Positions 20,492-34,289 of a DNA stretch of 64,000 nt are shown here, one piece after another. Position numbers and translations under genes: made by a program. The stretch is from the NCBI GenBank assembly GCA_025024175.1, contig QCXZ01000041.1, positions 29,197,786 through 29,261,785 of the forward strand, read 5' to 3'. Below the pieces are notes generated by a model. That model worked only from the letters and a program-made list of their open reading frames with translations. It searched no databases and was not told where the DNA came from. Numbering within the stretch: position 1 is the first letter of the stretch; each line of letters starts with the position of its first letter. Origin of the DNA: Rhyzopertha dominica. Its lineage: Eukaryota > Arthropoda > Insecta > Coleoptera > Bostrichidae.

Positions 20492-22340
20492 CACACAGTG
20501 GTAAAAATGAGTGTAAGTGGTCAAAATAATTGTAAAAAGGTAGTAGCTTTAGTTGGCAAAGTTATATCAAATAAAAGAAAAACGTTCTCTAACGGTACCA
20601 GTCTTAGATGAACATAAAAATATCATGTTCTAAAGTTTTATATATTTTTAATCATGTATTAAACATTATAAGGATCCCTATTATTTAGAATGTGTATTTA
20701 TAACACTAGCAATTACTCAGCTATTACTCTTAACTACTACATTATCTGACTGTATCAGTTGTAATTTGGATCGTTAATTTTATATGAATATTTGAGCAAA
20801 TTAATAGCCTTTATTTTTTCAACTTACCGATGAGATAAACTGCTAAATATTGGATCACATAATATCCATTCATTGCTGCATTTCTCGAAATATTTCTTGC
20901 ATTGTCTCTCCTAAATCGTTTTAAAACTTTCTATTTTGGTCTTCTGACACCTATCCTATAGGAACGACTCAATAATTTCCACTCCATATATTAATATTTT
21001 ATGCATCATTGGTGGCATAACGTACCAGTTATAATTACAAATAGGCCAAATATTAACATTTCGTCAACACCTGTAATAAGTGACTGGCTTAGGATTAAAA
21101 AAAAATGGTTATTTATTATTCCAATCATTAGTACCTAATTAAAAAATCAGACTTAGGGATATCAACGAGAAAACACAGGTAACTGATATGTAGTATGCAT
21201 TCGAAGCATTTATTAAAACATGCATGCTAGACAACTCAAAACTAATGGCTTCCGACTTTCTAGACAGTTCATTGCTTTTGGTCTAGTTTTACAGATAAAG
21301 CACATAGATGATGGATTTGAGTATTTAATCAGCTAGAACTTGATGTAATTTCATATAGAAAAATATTTGGTGTTTTTTTACACATTTCCTAAAAACGCTC
21401 TAAAAGATCTTAAAAATAAAGTATTACTCGAGCCCACTTCCCTATTGAGAAATAAGCTGCAAAGGTTGTTTTGACCACTTCGAATGTTATTTCATATAAT
21501 ATATCTTACTCACATTTGTCTCCCATTAAAATTATTGAGAGTTGTTAGTTTTCCTTGAAATAAAACCTATATATCCTTATTAGCAATATTTGTGACACTC
21601 AACTTTAAAAGCCAACGGGTCGTTCATTGAACCAGGTACATTGTACTCTATAAAAAGATTCTTTTTTACCTTTTGGGCTCACTCCTCCAAAGGTGTCCAC
21701 AGCTTATTATTTAATTGTCAGTTATTAATTACATTCTTGGAACACGTGAGCCGCAAATAGGCAAACACTTCGCAAAATTAATAATTCTCCATGCGCGCCT
21801 TACCTGTTATTCGTCTCAAGCGCCCTGGGTACAAACTTTTTTAATTTGTTACTTTGCTTTCATTGAGAGGCACGTGCGGTGGAGTCGACCAAAATTGAAT
21901 TACCTCCGTCTGCAACTTTGCTTTCATGTCACTTGCTAATAGATTACGTTAACGTACGCGGTAGGCGCTGGTAGACAGAAGCAATACGGGAATCAGACCG
22001 GCAGAAGCTGCACACACTCCATCACGTTCGCGACAACCGGAACGAATGGAATCCTGTACGCATCCGACGGGATACCCACGCATTTGACACCGTAAGCTAT
22101 GATAAATTTGATGAAAAGCGAATTCGTGGATTTCTTTAATTCAAATTCGACACCCCTGCCTTTCCACCTCGGCACCCAAGATGATTCCCAAGAATTTAAT
22201 TTCACGACTCATGAGATACACACGTAACCTAAAATTCGGGAATCACATTTCATTTTTTCTGTTTTTTTATATATATTTGTGATTGTAGTTCTGGAAACTG
22301 GTTCCTCTTTTGATCAAAACGACCATGTGATCCTGTAGTT
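20492..22340. other. No recognised gene; small GC-elevated patch at ~21,950-22,215
   Basis: Mostly AT-rich DNA without signatures. The patch at 21,950-22,215 is open for 70 codons on the minus strand (21,993-22,205) with an unremarkable composition and no motif known to me. It could be a conserved element or an exon, but nothing decides. Confidence 0.35.
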
Positions 22341-22344
22341 TTCT

Positions 22345-22395
22345 TTGTTTTTCCAGACGTTTCGGCGCCTTCCTCAGTGAGTTCTGCATTACAAT
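22345..22395 (-). ncRNA. Hammerhead-ribozyme-like motif near a PLE relic
   Basis: Minus strand: CTGAGGA (22,377-22,371), GGCGCC, then GAAACGTC (22,363-22,356). The core blocks match CTGANGA/GAAA/CGTC, but stem II (GGC/GCC) has no loop, so it is probably decayed. It lies downstream of the minus-strand PLE endonuclease relic (24.1-24.56 kb), where a PLE terminal repeat with a hammerhead would be expected. Confidence 0.45.
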
Positions 22396-23186
22396 AATTA
22401 TAATGGTAGACAATGTACACGGATACATTCTAGATGCTCTAGTTTACAAATTAAAAAAAAATACAAACAATATTTCTGCTAACACGGAAGAGTTCGATGC
22501 TGCAAGTTGACCTATTGTCGTCGCGTTTCAAGTGTCAAGTAGTTGTCATATGGCTGTGTTGTGTGGTTCTGTCGTTTGTGGTATAGTGCGGTGTTGTCGA
22601 AGTTGTCGTTGTTCTTAGATAATGTCTCTGTAGTTGTCGCTGAGAGCAACGTCAGTCCTGTCGTTTACAGTTATCTATGCTTTTTTGTGTATGTATTACT
22701 TCGAGTATAGTTTGGCAGACGAATCCTGATCGATGACTCACCGCCCGTCGCCGTCCGAACTAATCTATTGACAGTTCATTGGCGTGCTGTTATTAGGGAG
22801 TGATAAACAGTGGAATATAATATGCTATTGTTTGAAGGGTGTGCTTATGTGCTTATATTGTTCGCTTACAGTTCGCTAAAACTACCTATAATGTTTTCAA
22901 AATATAGCAGTACATTCACAAATTTACCAAACAAAAAATCATATACACAAATTGCGTACGCCAATGATAACATTTAATTTGACATTCAACTGCAGGCTAG
23001 GACTCGCCCAATAGCTTTGTCTTTGTCGAACATTATAATTGGGTATAACAACAGACAGCGAGAGCGAATAGTATACGTACGTGACGTGATTGAGCAGGAC
23101 CCGGAAAAATACGTTCCACGCCGATTATACACGTTGTTGATATACGCAATCGATATAACTACATTCGTCGGTCCGACTATATTATA
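22396..23186. other. Possible PLE 3' flank; no recognised gene
   Basis: The first half is rich in GTTGTCG runs (22,510-22,680) and may belong to the PLE terminal region. Frames at 22,986-23,213 (minus) and 23,017-23,244 (plus) overlap each other and run into the foldback element, so I do not call them genes. Confidence 0.35.
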
Positions 23187-24089
23187 CAAGGTGTCCTCGA
23201 AATACAATGACAACGTTTTACAGGTGATAGAAAATACAATTTAAAAAACTTTTTTCGAATAAAAAAATTTCTGAAAACGCTTGGTTTTTTATATACAGTG
23301 TTGAAATTAAGTTTTAAAAAGTGATTTTTTATCAATTTCAAATTTGGTGGGAATCATAACGGCATAAGTTACAAGTAATCGGGGGGTTTCTAAAGCACCA
23401 GTGGCGTGGGCTGAAGTAACGCACCCCCCCTTTAATAGAAATTTTAGGTCTGAGAATTTAAAACTAATACAGTTTTATAATGTCTAATCAATTCTGAATA
23501 AAACATGTCTCTGAAGTTTGCCGTAAAACGACTTATTTTTTGATTGAAAAACACTACACCGCCATTATTTTGTGAAATCACAAAAATGTTATTGAAACTG
23601 ACAACACTTGAAAAGTGAAAGAAAACGCAATTTTAAAAACTTTTGGAATAAAAAAAAATCCGAAAACGTTTTGTGTTTGATATTCAGGGTGTTGAATTGA
23701 ATGTTAAAATATAATTTTTTAAATACAATTTTAACACCCTGCTGTTTTATTCGAAAGTTTTAAAATTACTTTTTCTATCACTTTTCAAGTGTTGTCATTT
23801 TCAATAACATTTTTGTTATTTCACAAAATAATGGTAGTGTATTATCTTTGAATTAAAAAAAAATAAATTTTTAGGGACGACCTTGTGTCGTTATGATTCC
23901 CACCAATTTTGAAATTGATATCTTTTATAGTTCAGGAATAGTCTTAAAAATAGTTTTTTTAAAATTCAATTTTAACACCCTGTATATCAACAACAAAGCG
24001 TTTTTGAAATAAATTATTCGAAAACAGTTTTTAAAATTAAGTTTTCTATCACCTATCAAACGTTGTTAGTATATTTCAAGTACACCCTG
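23187..24089. mobile_element. 903-bp foldback element (mariner-type MITE) with very long inverted repeats
   Basis: The left end CAAGGTGTCCTCGAAATACA and the reversed right end CAGGGTGTACTTGAAATATA match and are flanked by TA on both sides (23,185-23,186 and 24,090-24,091). The arms pair, imperfectly, almost to the centre (~23,705-23,725), including GGTGATAGAAAA, AAATTTGGTGGGAATCATAA and AAAATGTTATTGAAA with their complements. Within each arm a short cassette (GAAAACG..., then TTAACACCCTG or its complement) is repeated. No coding capacity. It could fold into a very long hairpin RNA if transcribed. Confidence 0.85.
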
Positions 24090-24099
24090 TATATATTAT

Positions 24100-24560
24100 A
24101 TACTTGCTTATTTTGTTCTGTAGCTATTATCTTTGTTCTATTGAAATTGAACATGTGGTTCTCTTGTTCTTGGTGTTTACTTAGAGCTGTTAAGCCGTTT
24201 CCACGTTTGTGTTGTTGCATTCTGTTTTTTAGATGTTGTTGCGTCTGTCCTATATACAATTTGCTACATTGTCCACATTCAATGCTGCATAGCTATTGTG
24301 TGCGTATTTGTTTTGAGCTTCGTATAGAATTGTTTTGTGGGCTTTGTTGATGTATGGTTTGCGAATGTGTTTTATTTTTTGTGAGATTGTTGGAATGTAT
24401 GGAATTTTCTGTTTTGTGTCGTATGCTGTTATATATTTTGTCTGGTTGTTTTTTATGGCTTTATGTATGTTTATTTGAATAGTCGCTGCTGGTGAAGGTT
24501 TTTATTAGTTCTTTCAAGATTGGTTCTCTGTATTTTGGGCTGTTTGGTTCTTTCTCGAGT
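24100..24560 (-). pseudogene. Penelope-like element relic: linker plus GIY-YIG endonuclease
   Basis: The minus strand encodes, with frameshifts, EPNSPKYREPILKELIKTFT, then IPYIPTISQKIKHIRKPYIN (the PYVPG-type linker ahead of the endonuclease), then ECGQCSKLYIGQTQQHLKNR followed by MQQHKRGNGLTALSKHQEQ and NHMFNFNRTKIIATEQN. CGQC...LYIGQT is the Cys pair and GIY-YIG core, TALSKH the conserved TAL-EH segment, and FNFNRTKII the F-F---KIL block. This is the endonuclease that nicks target DNA for PLE retrotransposition. The sequence differs from the PLE relics at 16.1-17.0 and 29.5 kb, so it is a different lineage. The foldback element was inserted right after its 3' coding end. Confidence 0.9.
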
Positions 24561-24599
24561 ATATCTTTTATACCATTATAATTATTGTAATGCAGAACG

Positions 24600-25735
24600 C
24601 CATGAGGAAGGCGCAAAAAGGTATCCGAAACTAATTACAGCATCACATGATCACAGTTCTCACAACTACAAACTAACAAATAAATTAATAAGAGTTCCAC
24701 AAACTAAAGAACGAAAAAAGTTTTTATTTATATGTATATACTGCTTTTGCTATCCCTACGTGGTGATAGCAAGCAACACAAGAAAAAGGAAATTCATTGA
24801 TGCTGATAACCAAAATATTATCATAGCCATCCCAGTTTAATTTTAGAGAAATAGAAAAAATTTAACCTCAACTTTTCTAATGATCCACAGAGATTTCCAG
24901 ATACCATTATACAGATTTTCTAGTTAGTATGCCAATATTATTTAGTCATTGGCTTTGAATAAATATTATTCAATAATAATTGTAAGCAAACAACAGTCAA
25001 TCCGCAAATTGTAGTCGAATACGCGTTTCACTATATCTTGTTACTCGATTATTTCTGGGCAAACAGTAATCGATTGTAATTTAAACAATCTGCCGGGCTG
25101 ATTTCTCACCAGTTCATTCCAAATAGTATAAGTTATAACGGGAGAATAAATTTAAGTCTATGCCATCTTGTCTGCATTACAACCTGTCGACAGCTGTTTC
25201 AACTTATAAAGCCTTATCAGCACAGCTGTAGCAAAGCAAAGTAGCACACATTTCTTTCCTGGGGCTAGTAGTACTGGAATTCATATCTGATAGCTTCATT
25301 ATGTAATATACACATATTTTTAAACAGCTCACATTAAATTACTTTAAATAGAGGGAAAATGTGAAAAAAAGTAAACCTTTGTTTCCAGAGGGAGAGGAGA
25401 TATCCCTTACCCTCTTAGCGGGCTATGAATCTCTTTTAAAAGTCTTATGAAACTACTTACTACTTTTTACTTACTTTTCACTTATTTACGGGGTAGTAGT
25501 TCAATAGATTACCAGTAAGTTGCTTATTAAATTGAATATTTGGACTTTTTTCACTAAAATGTAATTTTAGGAGCTACAATATAAATTTGTGCTTACTAAA
25601 ACCCTAAAATATAAAAATATACTTGTCAAAACATGTGACACCTGGAACTGCGATTGGTCCAATTCGTCCATCAATCAATATCAGCGTCACAGCTCTGTCA
25701 TTATAATATCAATCACATTNTCAACCATTTCTAAA
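24600..25735. other. No recognised feature
   Basis: AT-rich DNA. The first part could be further PLE reading frame on the minus strand but lacks the RT signature. Nothing else found. Confidence 0.4.
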
Positions 25736-25737
25736 TA

Positions 25738-26185
25738 GGTACATTCTACCATTTAACGTCCTCTTTGCGTCGCCAACTAATCCAGTCCACACATTTAGAT
25801 TCTGATGAGCTTACGAATGATCCCAAAATATATGAAAATTTTCGTCACTCCAGTACCTTACATTATGCTTGTTCCCACCGCCCTTCAAAAAGAAGGTGCA
25901 CTCATCGCTGAAGCAAATATTCTTCATTTGATTTAGATTTACTGTAATATTTTTGATCATAATTCCGCATAATTGAAGTCTTCTGTCGAAATCANCTTCG
26001 CCTAGTTTTTTCATTTTGTAGAGATGGAATTTATACAGCTTTGCAGCTTTCCTTACATATGACTAAGAAGGTTCAGCCGCTGTGAAAATGCTACGCAAGA
26101 AACTAGTTGGATTAGTCGCAAAATAACCAAGTATTTTAAGCTGGATCGTATCATAAACTACTTAATTACTGTTCTTTTTATGCAA
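25738..26185 (-). pseudogene. Tc1/mariner-superfamily transposase relic
   Basis: On the minus strand I read the end of the helix-turn-helix domain (KILGYFATNPTSF, a break, then SYVRKAAKLYKFHLYKMKKL), then FDRRLQLCGIMIKNI, the first catalytic aspartate block NICFSDECTFFLKGGGNKHN followed by VRYWSDEN, and after a frameshift LNVWTGLVGD. This order is that of an insect DDE transposase group with CFSDE-TFFLNG-VN-HN-RYWSD-NPH and KLNVWAGI-GD. Later catalytic aspartates are absent, one N interrupts the codons, and no terminal repeats were identified. Confidence 0.85.
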
Positions 26186-26826
26186 TACAGGTCCAATGCC
26201 TTTTTTTTGTTTTTTGGTCCAATGTACGGAATGACTCCTTGTGAATTGTAGTCTAAGTATAAAATGGTGCAACCAAAGAAAGCGTCAATAAAAGCGCAAT
26301 TGCATGTAGAATGCAATCTAGCGAACCTACTGCAAAATAAGCCATGGCCTAGTAGCGACTTTAGCCTGATGGAAGGATCTATGATTGCTAAATGGGTCCG
26401 TTTTAAATCTTTTATTCAGGAATCATTCATTCCTCCTGCTGGCAGATCTACAACCAATATAAACCGCATTGCAATCTTGACAACCGTTAGTCGCCTATGT
26501 ATTAGCAGTAATAGTTTACATTTACATTCAAAACTGTAAGCACAAATGATACATAGTTGTATAGCGCTAGTTGATGTGAGGATATATTTAATTTTACACA
26601 TTCAACGGCAGTAAATTGATTTAACGGGACATGTTTCAGGAATTTCGTGGTTTTATGAACAACATGTTATTAAAGGTCCAGATTCGATTCCTAGCGAATG
26701 AGAAATTATCAGAGTAGATATCCGCTAAAATTTAAAATTCAATTGCGTAAATTAATTAAAATATTGTTTTCAAATACATGAATAACTATTATCTAATCAG
26801 AAAAATGTTTGCTTCTATCATAATAT
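26186..26826. other. No recognised feature
   Basis: The 91-codon frame at 26,264-26,539 has no family motif. A B-box-like GATTCGATTCC near 26,681 has no A box and is not called a tRNA. Confidence 0.4.
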
Positions 26827-27191
26827 TGTTACGAAATTTAGATTCGATAATTTTTGGATTTCCGATTTACACATTTTATTTTCGTTAAAGAATATAAATA
26901 CACTAAATTAAACACCACTAGTTCAGTTCAGTACTGTTGTAACAGTACTAACTCTATTAACCACTTTTTAAACAGAAGACTGCTATAGTAACTAAAACAC
27001 TTTATAACACTTGGATCGCCTTATTCCTGTCTTCCGTCATTTTTTAAATCGGAATGATTTCGAGCGCTGCCGAACTTCGCGAATGTTTTTCAGCCCTTGG
27101 CCACTTTCGTGTTAATTCAAGAACCTTCAATTTGATTGAATTAAAAAAAACGTCATGCGTAATCATTCGTCAGTTTCCCCACATCGTAACA
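26827..27191. repeat. Probable solo LTR of a Gypsy-type element
   Basis: The 365-bp segment starts TGTTACGAAATTTAG and ends CCACATCGTAACA, so the ends form the inverted repeat TGTTACG/CGTAACA typical of LTRs. Internal wording (AAATACACTAAATT, then CACTTGGATC, then AACTTCGCGAA) recurs in the same order in the 5' LTR of the Gypsy relic at 43.2-43.5 kb, which supports a related LTR family. No gag or pol is adjacent. I could not see a clear target duplication. Confidence 0.6.
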
Positions 27192-29519
27192 CTGTATTAG
27201 TAATTGTCTTCTTTATGTCAGTAATATACTTATGTAATGTAATCTGATGTAGTTGTAATATAAAGGAGTAGACATTGTAGATTAGATCTCATCGTATATT
27301 TTGTTTTATCTCGTTTAAGAAACACTACAACGCTTAGCATGATATGTTTTTCTGTTAGTAAATAACACCATCAACAATAGTAATAATAATAATAATTGCC
27401 TTTATTCAATTCCCAATAGAAACGGTATACAAAATATTAGTAACAAACTCATTATAAAATGCATACAGTAAAAAAAGAAAATAACACATCAATTATTTGT
27501 TATCTATCTGTATCCAAATTTTTCTTAACCGCGGAGCTTAAAAACATTGTTAGACTTTCTTAACATTGCCTTAACTTCATTATTAAGTTCAGTATAGAAG
27601 CGGTAAATGCTAATGATGTGCTAAACTCGTTTATCGTCACCTGATGTTGAGATAACATAATTATATTTACTCATTTAATTAAGAATAATTGACACTTGAT
27701 TTATAACGTTATCTTATATGCATACAATTAACGCATATCAAAAATTAAGTGATATTGACGGCCTTGCAACTTTATAGTATCGTATATGTTGCTGCATTTT
27801 TGTCTTCTTTATATTCGATTTATAAGATGCTTCATATTTTATGTCCCAACAAAAGCTCACACGTTGGGAAGCGACTTGTATAGATGGCAAATGGCATACG
27901 ACCGACGTATGAATCTATGACTATTGACAAAATTTCAATTAAATGGTAAAGAAAAAAGCTAAATCAGATAATCTAACAAATAAAAAAAAACTAAAATTAA
28001 TANTATAATGATATTAAATTATCATTAAAAGGTACCCAAAAACTCTGCTACTTTTAGATCTCCAGGACTCCTAAAACTTTTCATCTTGTTCTTTTCGAAC
28101 AAGCATGCAAGAGTTCAGCATCATCTCGACAGCTTGGATGATCCGAAGAATTTAAGTAGTTAGCAAAGCAAGGAAGGAGTATGTTTGTTAGACTGGCAGA
28201 TGAAATATAACGAAAATGTTCTTTTACTCTAGCTTCTATCCAACTGACTCATATAAGCAACAGTGCAATCTGAACAATGAATTGAATGCACTGAAAATCT
28301 AACTAAAAAACTCGACGAGTCCTTGTTTCCAACCAAATGGGATTATATATTGTTTTGAGTTTGATAAGAAGTTACAAAATTGAACCTACTTAAAATTTTT
28401 AAATATTTACTGAAATGGGCTTAATTAAAAACAGAAAATTTTTGGTAGAGCTAATGAAAAGTCAATCGGACATACTGCGTCTGTAAATGTGATTTTTCTG
28501 TAAACTTGGGTAATATATTTGGACTTTCTTATAATAAAGTAATCAAGAAATAAAATTTTCATTTTCAGTTTTACACGTGAAATGAATGGAAGAATGTTAG
28601 GAATTAATGTAAAGGGGATACTCATAAAGTACTTCCGTGGAACCACAAAAAAGACAAATTATATCACCAAAATAAGATATAGTTTGAAAACTAATATTTT
28701 TGTTAAAGAAGTGGAGACGCTTAACTCTATAGCTATACTTGGCAGATGGAAATGAAAGACATTATTAAATTGAAAGAAGTTTTCTGAGCAATAAGTTCAA
28801 TATGTCAAAATAGATTTTTTGACACATATCTAGAAAGGAGATAATAATAAGTGAAAGTACTGGGGCCCAAGTACTCCAACCTAACATAATTTGGGTATAA
28901 TTACATTAAGTATAGCCCTATAAGACTAGTGTAGCGGTGTACGTTAAATAGTACTTGTGAGTTATAATTGATTTCTGCTAGTTTTTTTTTTAGAATAATT
29001 ACAAGCCCTACTTTTAAAAATAACAGATTCTCATAAATATTGCCACGATTTGTAGTTGTTACCATATCAGTTCTGCGCGGCAGGTAGAATGCTATAAAAC
29101 AGTAGTTGCTTTAAAACTTTTCTACTATGGCGCACCAAGTGCACTGTAGTGTTTTATATATCATTGGAATTGTTATAAAATTGTCTATATGTCATTTCCA
29201 AAATATTGCTCTTAGGATAACATGCAAAAATATAATTAAAAATTAATAATGTTGTTTTATATGATACTGCTTTCGCTAAAACACGAAAATGTTACTTGTG
29301 GAGCTTAATGTTGTTGTTTATATAAATGCTGTCTTCCCAAAACAGCCTAAGTAGTTTTGGAGAAAAAAAAACAAAAAACTATTTTTTTTGTTATTTCCAA
29401 AAGAGGGGATTGTAACTTTAGAAAAACTAGCAACAACCAATTACTACTACCAGGTAAGATTTAACGCACACACTCAATAAAAGGTAGCGTTTGACTCGTT
29501 GAAATTTTTTTGTTAAATC
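27192..29519. other. No firm feature; possible LINE 3' tail at ~27,376-27,420
   Basis: On the minus strand GAATTGAATAAAGGCAATTA runs into ATT repeats, a 3'-end style common to insect LINEs (AATAAAGGC then a trinucleotide tail). No LINE coding motif upstream of it is secure. The minus frame 28,425-28,646 has no signature. Confidence 0.35.
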
Positions 29520-29805
29520 TAGAATGTATTCAATTCAGTGTTCAGATTGCACTGCTTCTTACGTGGGTCAATCGGGTAGAAGCCTGCTAACTAGAATAAA
29601 AAATCTTCGTTACATTTCATCTGCTGGTTCAACAAATACTCCTTCCTCTTTTGCTAATGGGTTAATTAAATAACCAAAATTATGCTAAACTCTTGCGTAC
29701 TTGTTCTGCATGAGCAATATAATGGAATGGAATGCATTGGGTTATTAGTTTATGAGGCTGAAAAAATTGCACGACATTTTAAAATGTTAATGTAATGGGA
29801 ATTAA
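29520..29805 (+). pseudogene. Penelope-like GIY-YIG endonuclease relic, second lineage
   Basis: The plus strand reads MYSIQCSDCTASYVGQSGRS followed by LLTRIK, the Cys pair and GIY-YIG core (IQC-DC-ASYVGQ-GRS). Then, after a frameshift, come NYAKLLR, VLVLHEQYNGMECIGLLVYE and AEKIARHFK, matching the family's NY---L-VLH----G--ldllE-fEI-RH tail. Stops and frameshifts make it dead. Sequence around the core differs clearly from the relics at 16.1-17.0 kb and 24.1-24.6 kb. An (AAT)n tract starts ~85 bp after its end, perhaps the original tail. Confidence 0.8.
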
Positions 29806-29887
29806 GGAAGCCTAATTTCTGTGTCTAGTTTTGAGTCTCGTCTGCCAAATAATGTTTGATATTCGACCATAAATAACTAGTGAATAT

Positions 29888-30018
<131 letters not shown>

Positions 30019-30089
30019 ATTCCACGTTAATTGCACTAATCTGCAGAATACGCAATCAGATGCAGTGCTAACTAAAATCCATTGCTAGT

Positions 30090-31555
30090 GGGTTGTGTCC
30101 AAAAATAGTTCAAGCTTCATGGTCAATACTACAGTCGTAAACATGTTATTTTAATAATTGGTCACATATAGAAGGTTCATCAAGGTGTCAACGTCTTTTT
30201 TTCATGATACACAAACACACTTTTGAATTTATGGTTCGGCAAGGTTTGATAGAAGTATCTAAATCATTCTCAGAAACTAATTGCTTTCTTTCTTTCTTCC
30301 TAGGTAAGTCCCTTTAAGTCTGCACGGCATCCTCAATCCGTAAGTAATTAGATTTAGATAAAGTCGTAATATCAAGTGAAATTATCAATGTACCGTCGTC
30401 TGGAGGCGATTTTGTCTACTTTATACCGTAAGAATACGGAGCAACCCATTAAGCCGACGAATCTCCCCGCGATCGTAAAATAACATTTAGTGCCACTTAA
30501 GTCTCGTTCATTTATCAGGGTGCGATTGCCATTCAGACAATGGGCCGACTAATTGAATTTAAAAAGAATTCCTCCTTTATCTGGAGTGGCAGTAGATCGT
30601 CGATTCTTGCGGTTATATTTCTAACATTCGGCTCACGTTCCGTATTATATAGAGGAACGCCTTCGCGATGCCTTTCATCTTTCCACATTACAACATTACA
30701 CACGAAACCAATTATGTACACCTTTGTGTATTGGCTTTATTACCTATTCACCGCGCACCCGCGCACGCTGCGATGCTCTCCCGTTGGTCGTTGCATTCTG
30801 ATATTGGTCGCTGTGCACGGTACAGCGGTAACCTGTGCAATTGAGTTATATGGAAATCTAAATGCCTCGGCCTGCACACACAGCATTACTCGAGCTCAAT
30901 CGGATTTCATTCTTTGGTCGATCCCAGTGGTCTGGATATGAATGCAATATTACTGTATATGGTATAATAAATAATTAAGTGATTCAACAAATGCAAAAAC
31001 TGTTGTGGAGCACGCGATTTTTTTGACACGTATGATTTTTCATTTTGGAGTACATTCCATGAAAGTTATTCGACAGGCGATGCCGTCTGGCGGTGACAAT
31101 AGGCAACATCATTTATCTTTTAGTGGTAGAAGTAGCGTCCCGCATTATGTAGGCAACCTCTCGGAATATGAAATCTTGTTCAAAACTTACACGGATAACT
31201 TTTTTGGAATAACGCCCGCCTACTGAGATAATCACTCTTGACAGAGGCAGGAGAAATAGTTTTTCAGAAAAATAGCTCTCAGACAAGTTGATATAATTTC
31301 ATCATATTTTGGTTATTATTTGAAGTGGCAGCCGTTAAAATGAAGCACACATTTATTTAACAAATGTTTTGTGGGTACCGGGAGGGGGCCAATCCCCACA
31401 TTTTACCCTTAACTTTAAACGGGTATTGAAAACTGCAGAAAATGTGAAGGGTACAAGAGACATGAATGTCAACAGATTTCGAGACAGGCGTCAACCGGAT
31501 CTTCGAAAATTTCAAAAAATAGATGGCAACTCACAATTAAACGCTTAAACTGTTT
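30090..31555. other. No recognised gene; GC-elevated island at about 30,300-30,930
   Basis: The island holds a 133-codon plus frame (30,540-30,941) and an overlapping minus frame, neither with a motif. Long stretches such as GGGCCGACTAATTGAATTTA near 30,542 look like complex unique DNA and resemble homeodomain-type ATTA/TAAT-rich regulatory DNA. Function is a guess. The frame at 31,005-31,226 is likewise unrecognised. Confidence 0.3.
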
Positions 31556-31559
31556 GACA

Positions 31560-32310
31560 CCTTATTAAAAGTCTAGAAAAGTTCAAATTGTTGTCCTTCC
31601 TTATTTAAACATGTACTTTAAGCATTTTCTACACGCCTTGAATACCGTATTTGTAAGATGCACGTCAGTCATTTTTCGTACTGCGGCATGAAATCTTCCT
31701 ATAATTCTACTGTTGTGCTTGAAGACGTTTTATACAATTCATTTTTCAAATATCCACATAAATAAAATCTAAAGGAGTCAGGTCTGGAGATCTAGTGGGT
31801 CATTTAGTAGGGCTATTTGTACCCAGCCATCTGTCCTGAAATTCATTTAATAACACCCGTGCTAAATGGGGTTAATTGCTTGTGCACCATCTTGCTGAAA
31901 AGATAAGCCAGTTGCTGTAACATTTAGTGGCAAATCATATAGTGTCAAAAAATTTAATGTCTCAGCATCTCAACCTAAATCTGAACATTTAAATAGTAGT
32001 GATAAATAAATTTCACCAAAGTCCAAAACCAAATCATCTCTGCTGCTTAAATTCTGTTGTTAAATAATGGTTTTGTTGGGATAAATGGTAATTTGTATTT
32101 ATATAGAAAACACCTGGCTCGAAATGTATCACTCATCAGATCGCGTTCGGGAATTATCCTTCGATGAGGCATTTTTCCAGGTACCACCTGCAGAACCGTA
32201 TGTGCCGTTTTGTATCCCCTAGGTGCAAATTGTGTATATATAGCTTTATACGGTTTAAAATTGTATTTGTGCAAAATCGTCAGGCGTCTTGATTCCAAGT
32301 TCTTCTAAAC
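31560..32310 (-). pseudogene. Tc1/mariner-superfamily transposase relic, second copy
   Basis: Minus strand, N- to C-terminal: ILHKYNFKPYK (end of the helix-turn-helix domain, ~32,280), an eroded middle, LSFQQDGAQ (second catalytic aspartate block, ~31,905), then in several frames ISGQMAGYK and ISRPDSFRFYLCGYLKNELY (third aspartate block, family pattern SPDLTPLDFFLWGYLK), KTSSSTTVEL, and a C-terminal stretch ending ~31,580. The order fits a full-length but heavily mutated insect DDE transposase. It is not the same copy as the relic at 25.7 kb. Confidence 0.8.
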
Positions 32311-32599
32311 TAAACTTTTACTAAATGTAAATTAGGAAGTGTTTAATAAAGCATATTAGTAAGCTGTTACGAATCATGGCTAACCAGATNATTTGAAAAG
32401 CGGAAGCTCTGAATTTCTCAGTTGTTTCTTATAATTTTATAGGCAAATTATATATTTCGAAAGCTTCAAAAATAGCAAACCAGAATCTGGAAAAGCCACT
32501 TGCATTACTGTTTTTCAAGTGACAAGAAATGATAAACTCGAAAACACTGGATAAAAGCAATTTGTGATGCAGATCCTAACTTCAAAATGCTACAACTAA

Positions 32600-32715
32600 A
32601 TACAGACATCTCCGTTTCGTTAACGTTATAGCTCGTTGGTGTAGTTTTGATCTAGTACAGACAGCATGGCATAGAACTGGTTTTTCCTATATACTAAAGG
32701 CTTAGTATGATGTTA
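32600..32715 (-). ncRNA. Degenerate third copy of the hammerhead-ribozyme repeat
   Basis: This aligns over ~110 bp, same strand, with the intact unit at 55,781-55,889 and continues with it for another ~40 bp (GGCATAGAACTGGTTTT, then CTATATACTAAAG versus CTTATATACCAAAG). The ribozyme blocks have decayed: CTGATGA has become CCAACGA and stem II no longer pairs well, though GAAAC is kept. It is probably inactive. Confidence 0.6.
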
Positions 32716-34201
<1,486 letters not shown>

Positions 34202-34289
34202 TAAAAATAACAACAATAACAATAACGGCTGACAACTTGCATACGGATGTAGCTATTCGTTGACAGAGACATTACACGCAAGCTCCAGA

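Noticed and set aside
22986..23244. Overlapping 75-codon frames on opposite strands as a gene
   Set aside because: Both strands are open over the same bases without any motif, and both run into or end beside the foldback element.
26660..26700. tRNA or tRNA-derived SINE suggested by GATTCGATTCC
   Set aside because: The B-box-like word stands alone. No A box at the right distance and no cloverleaf could be drawn.
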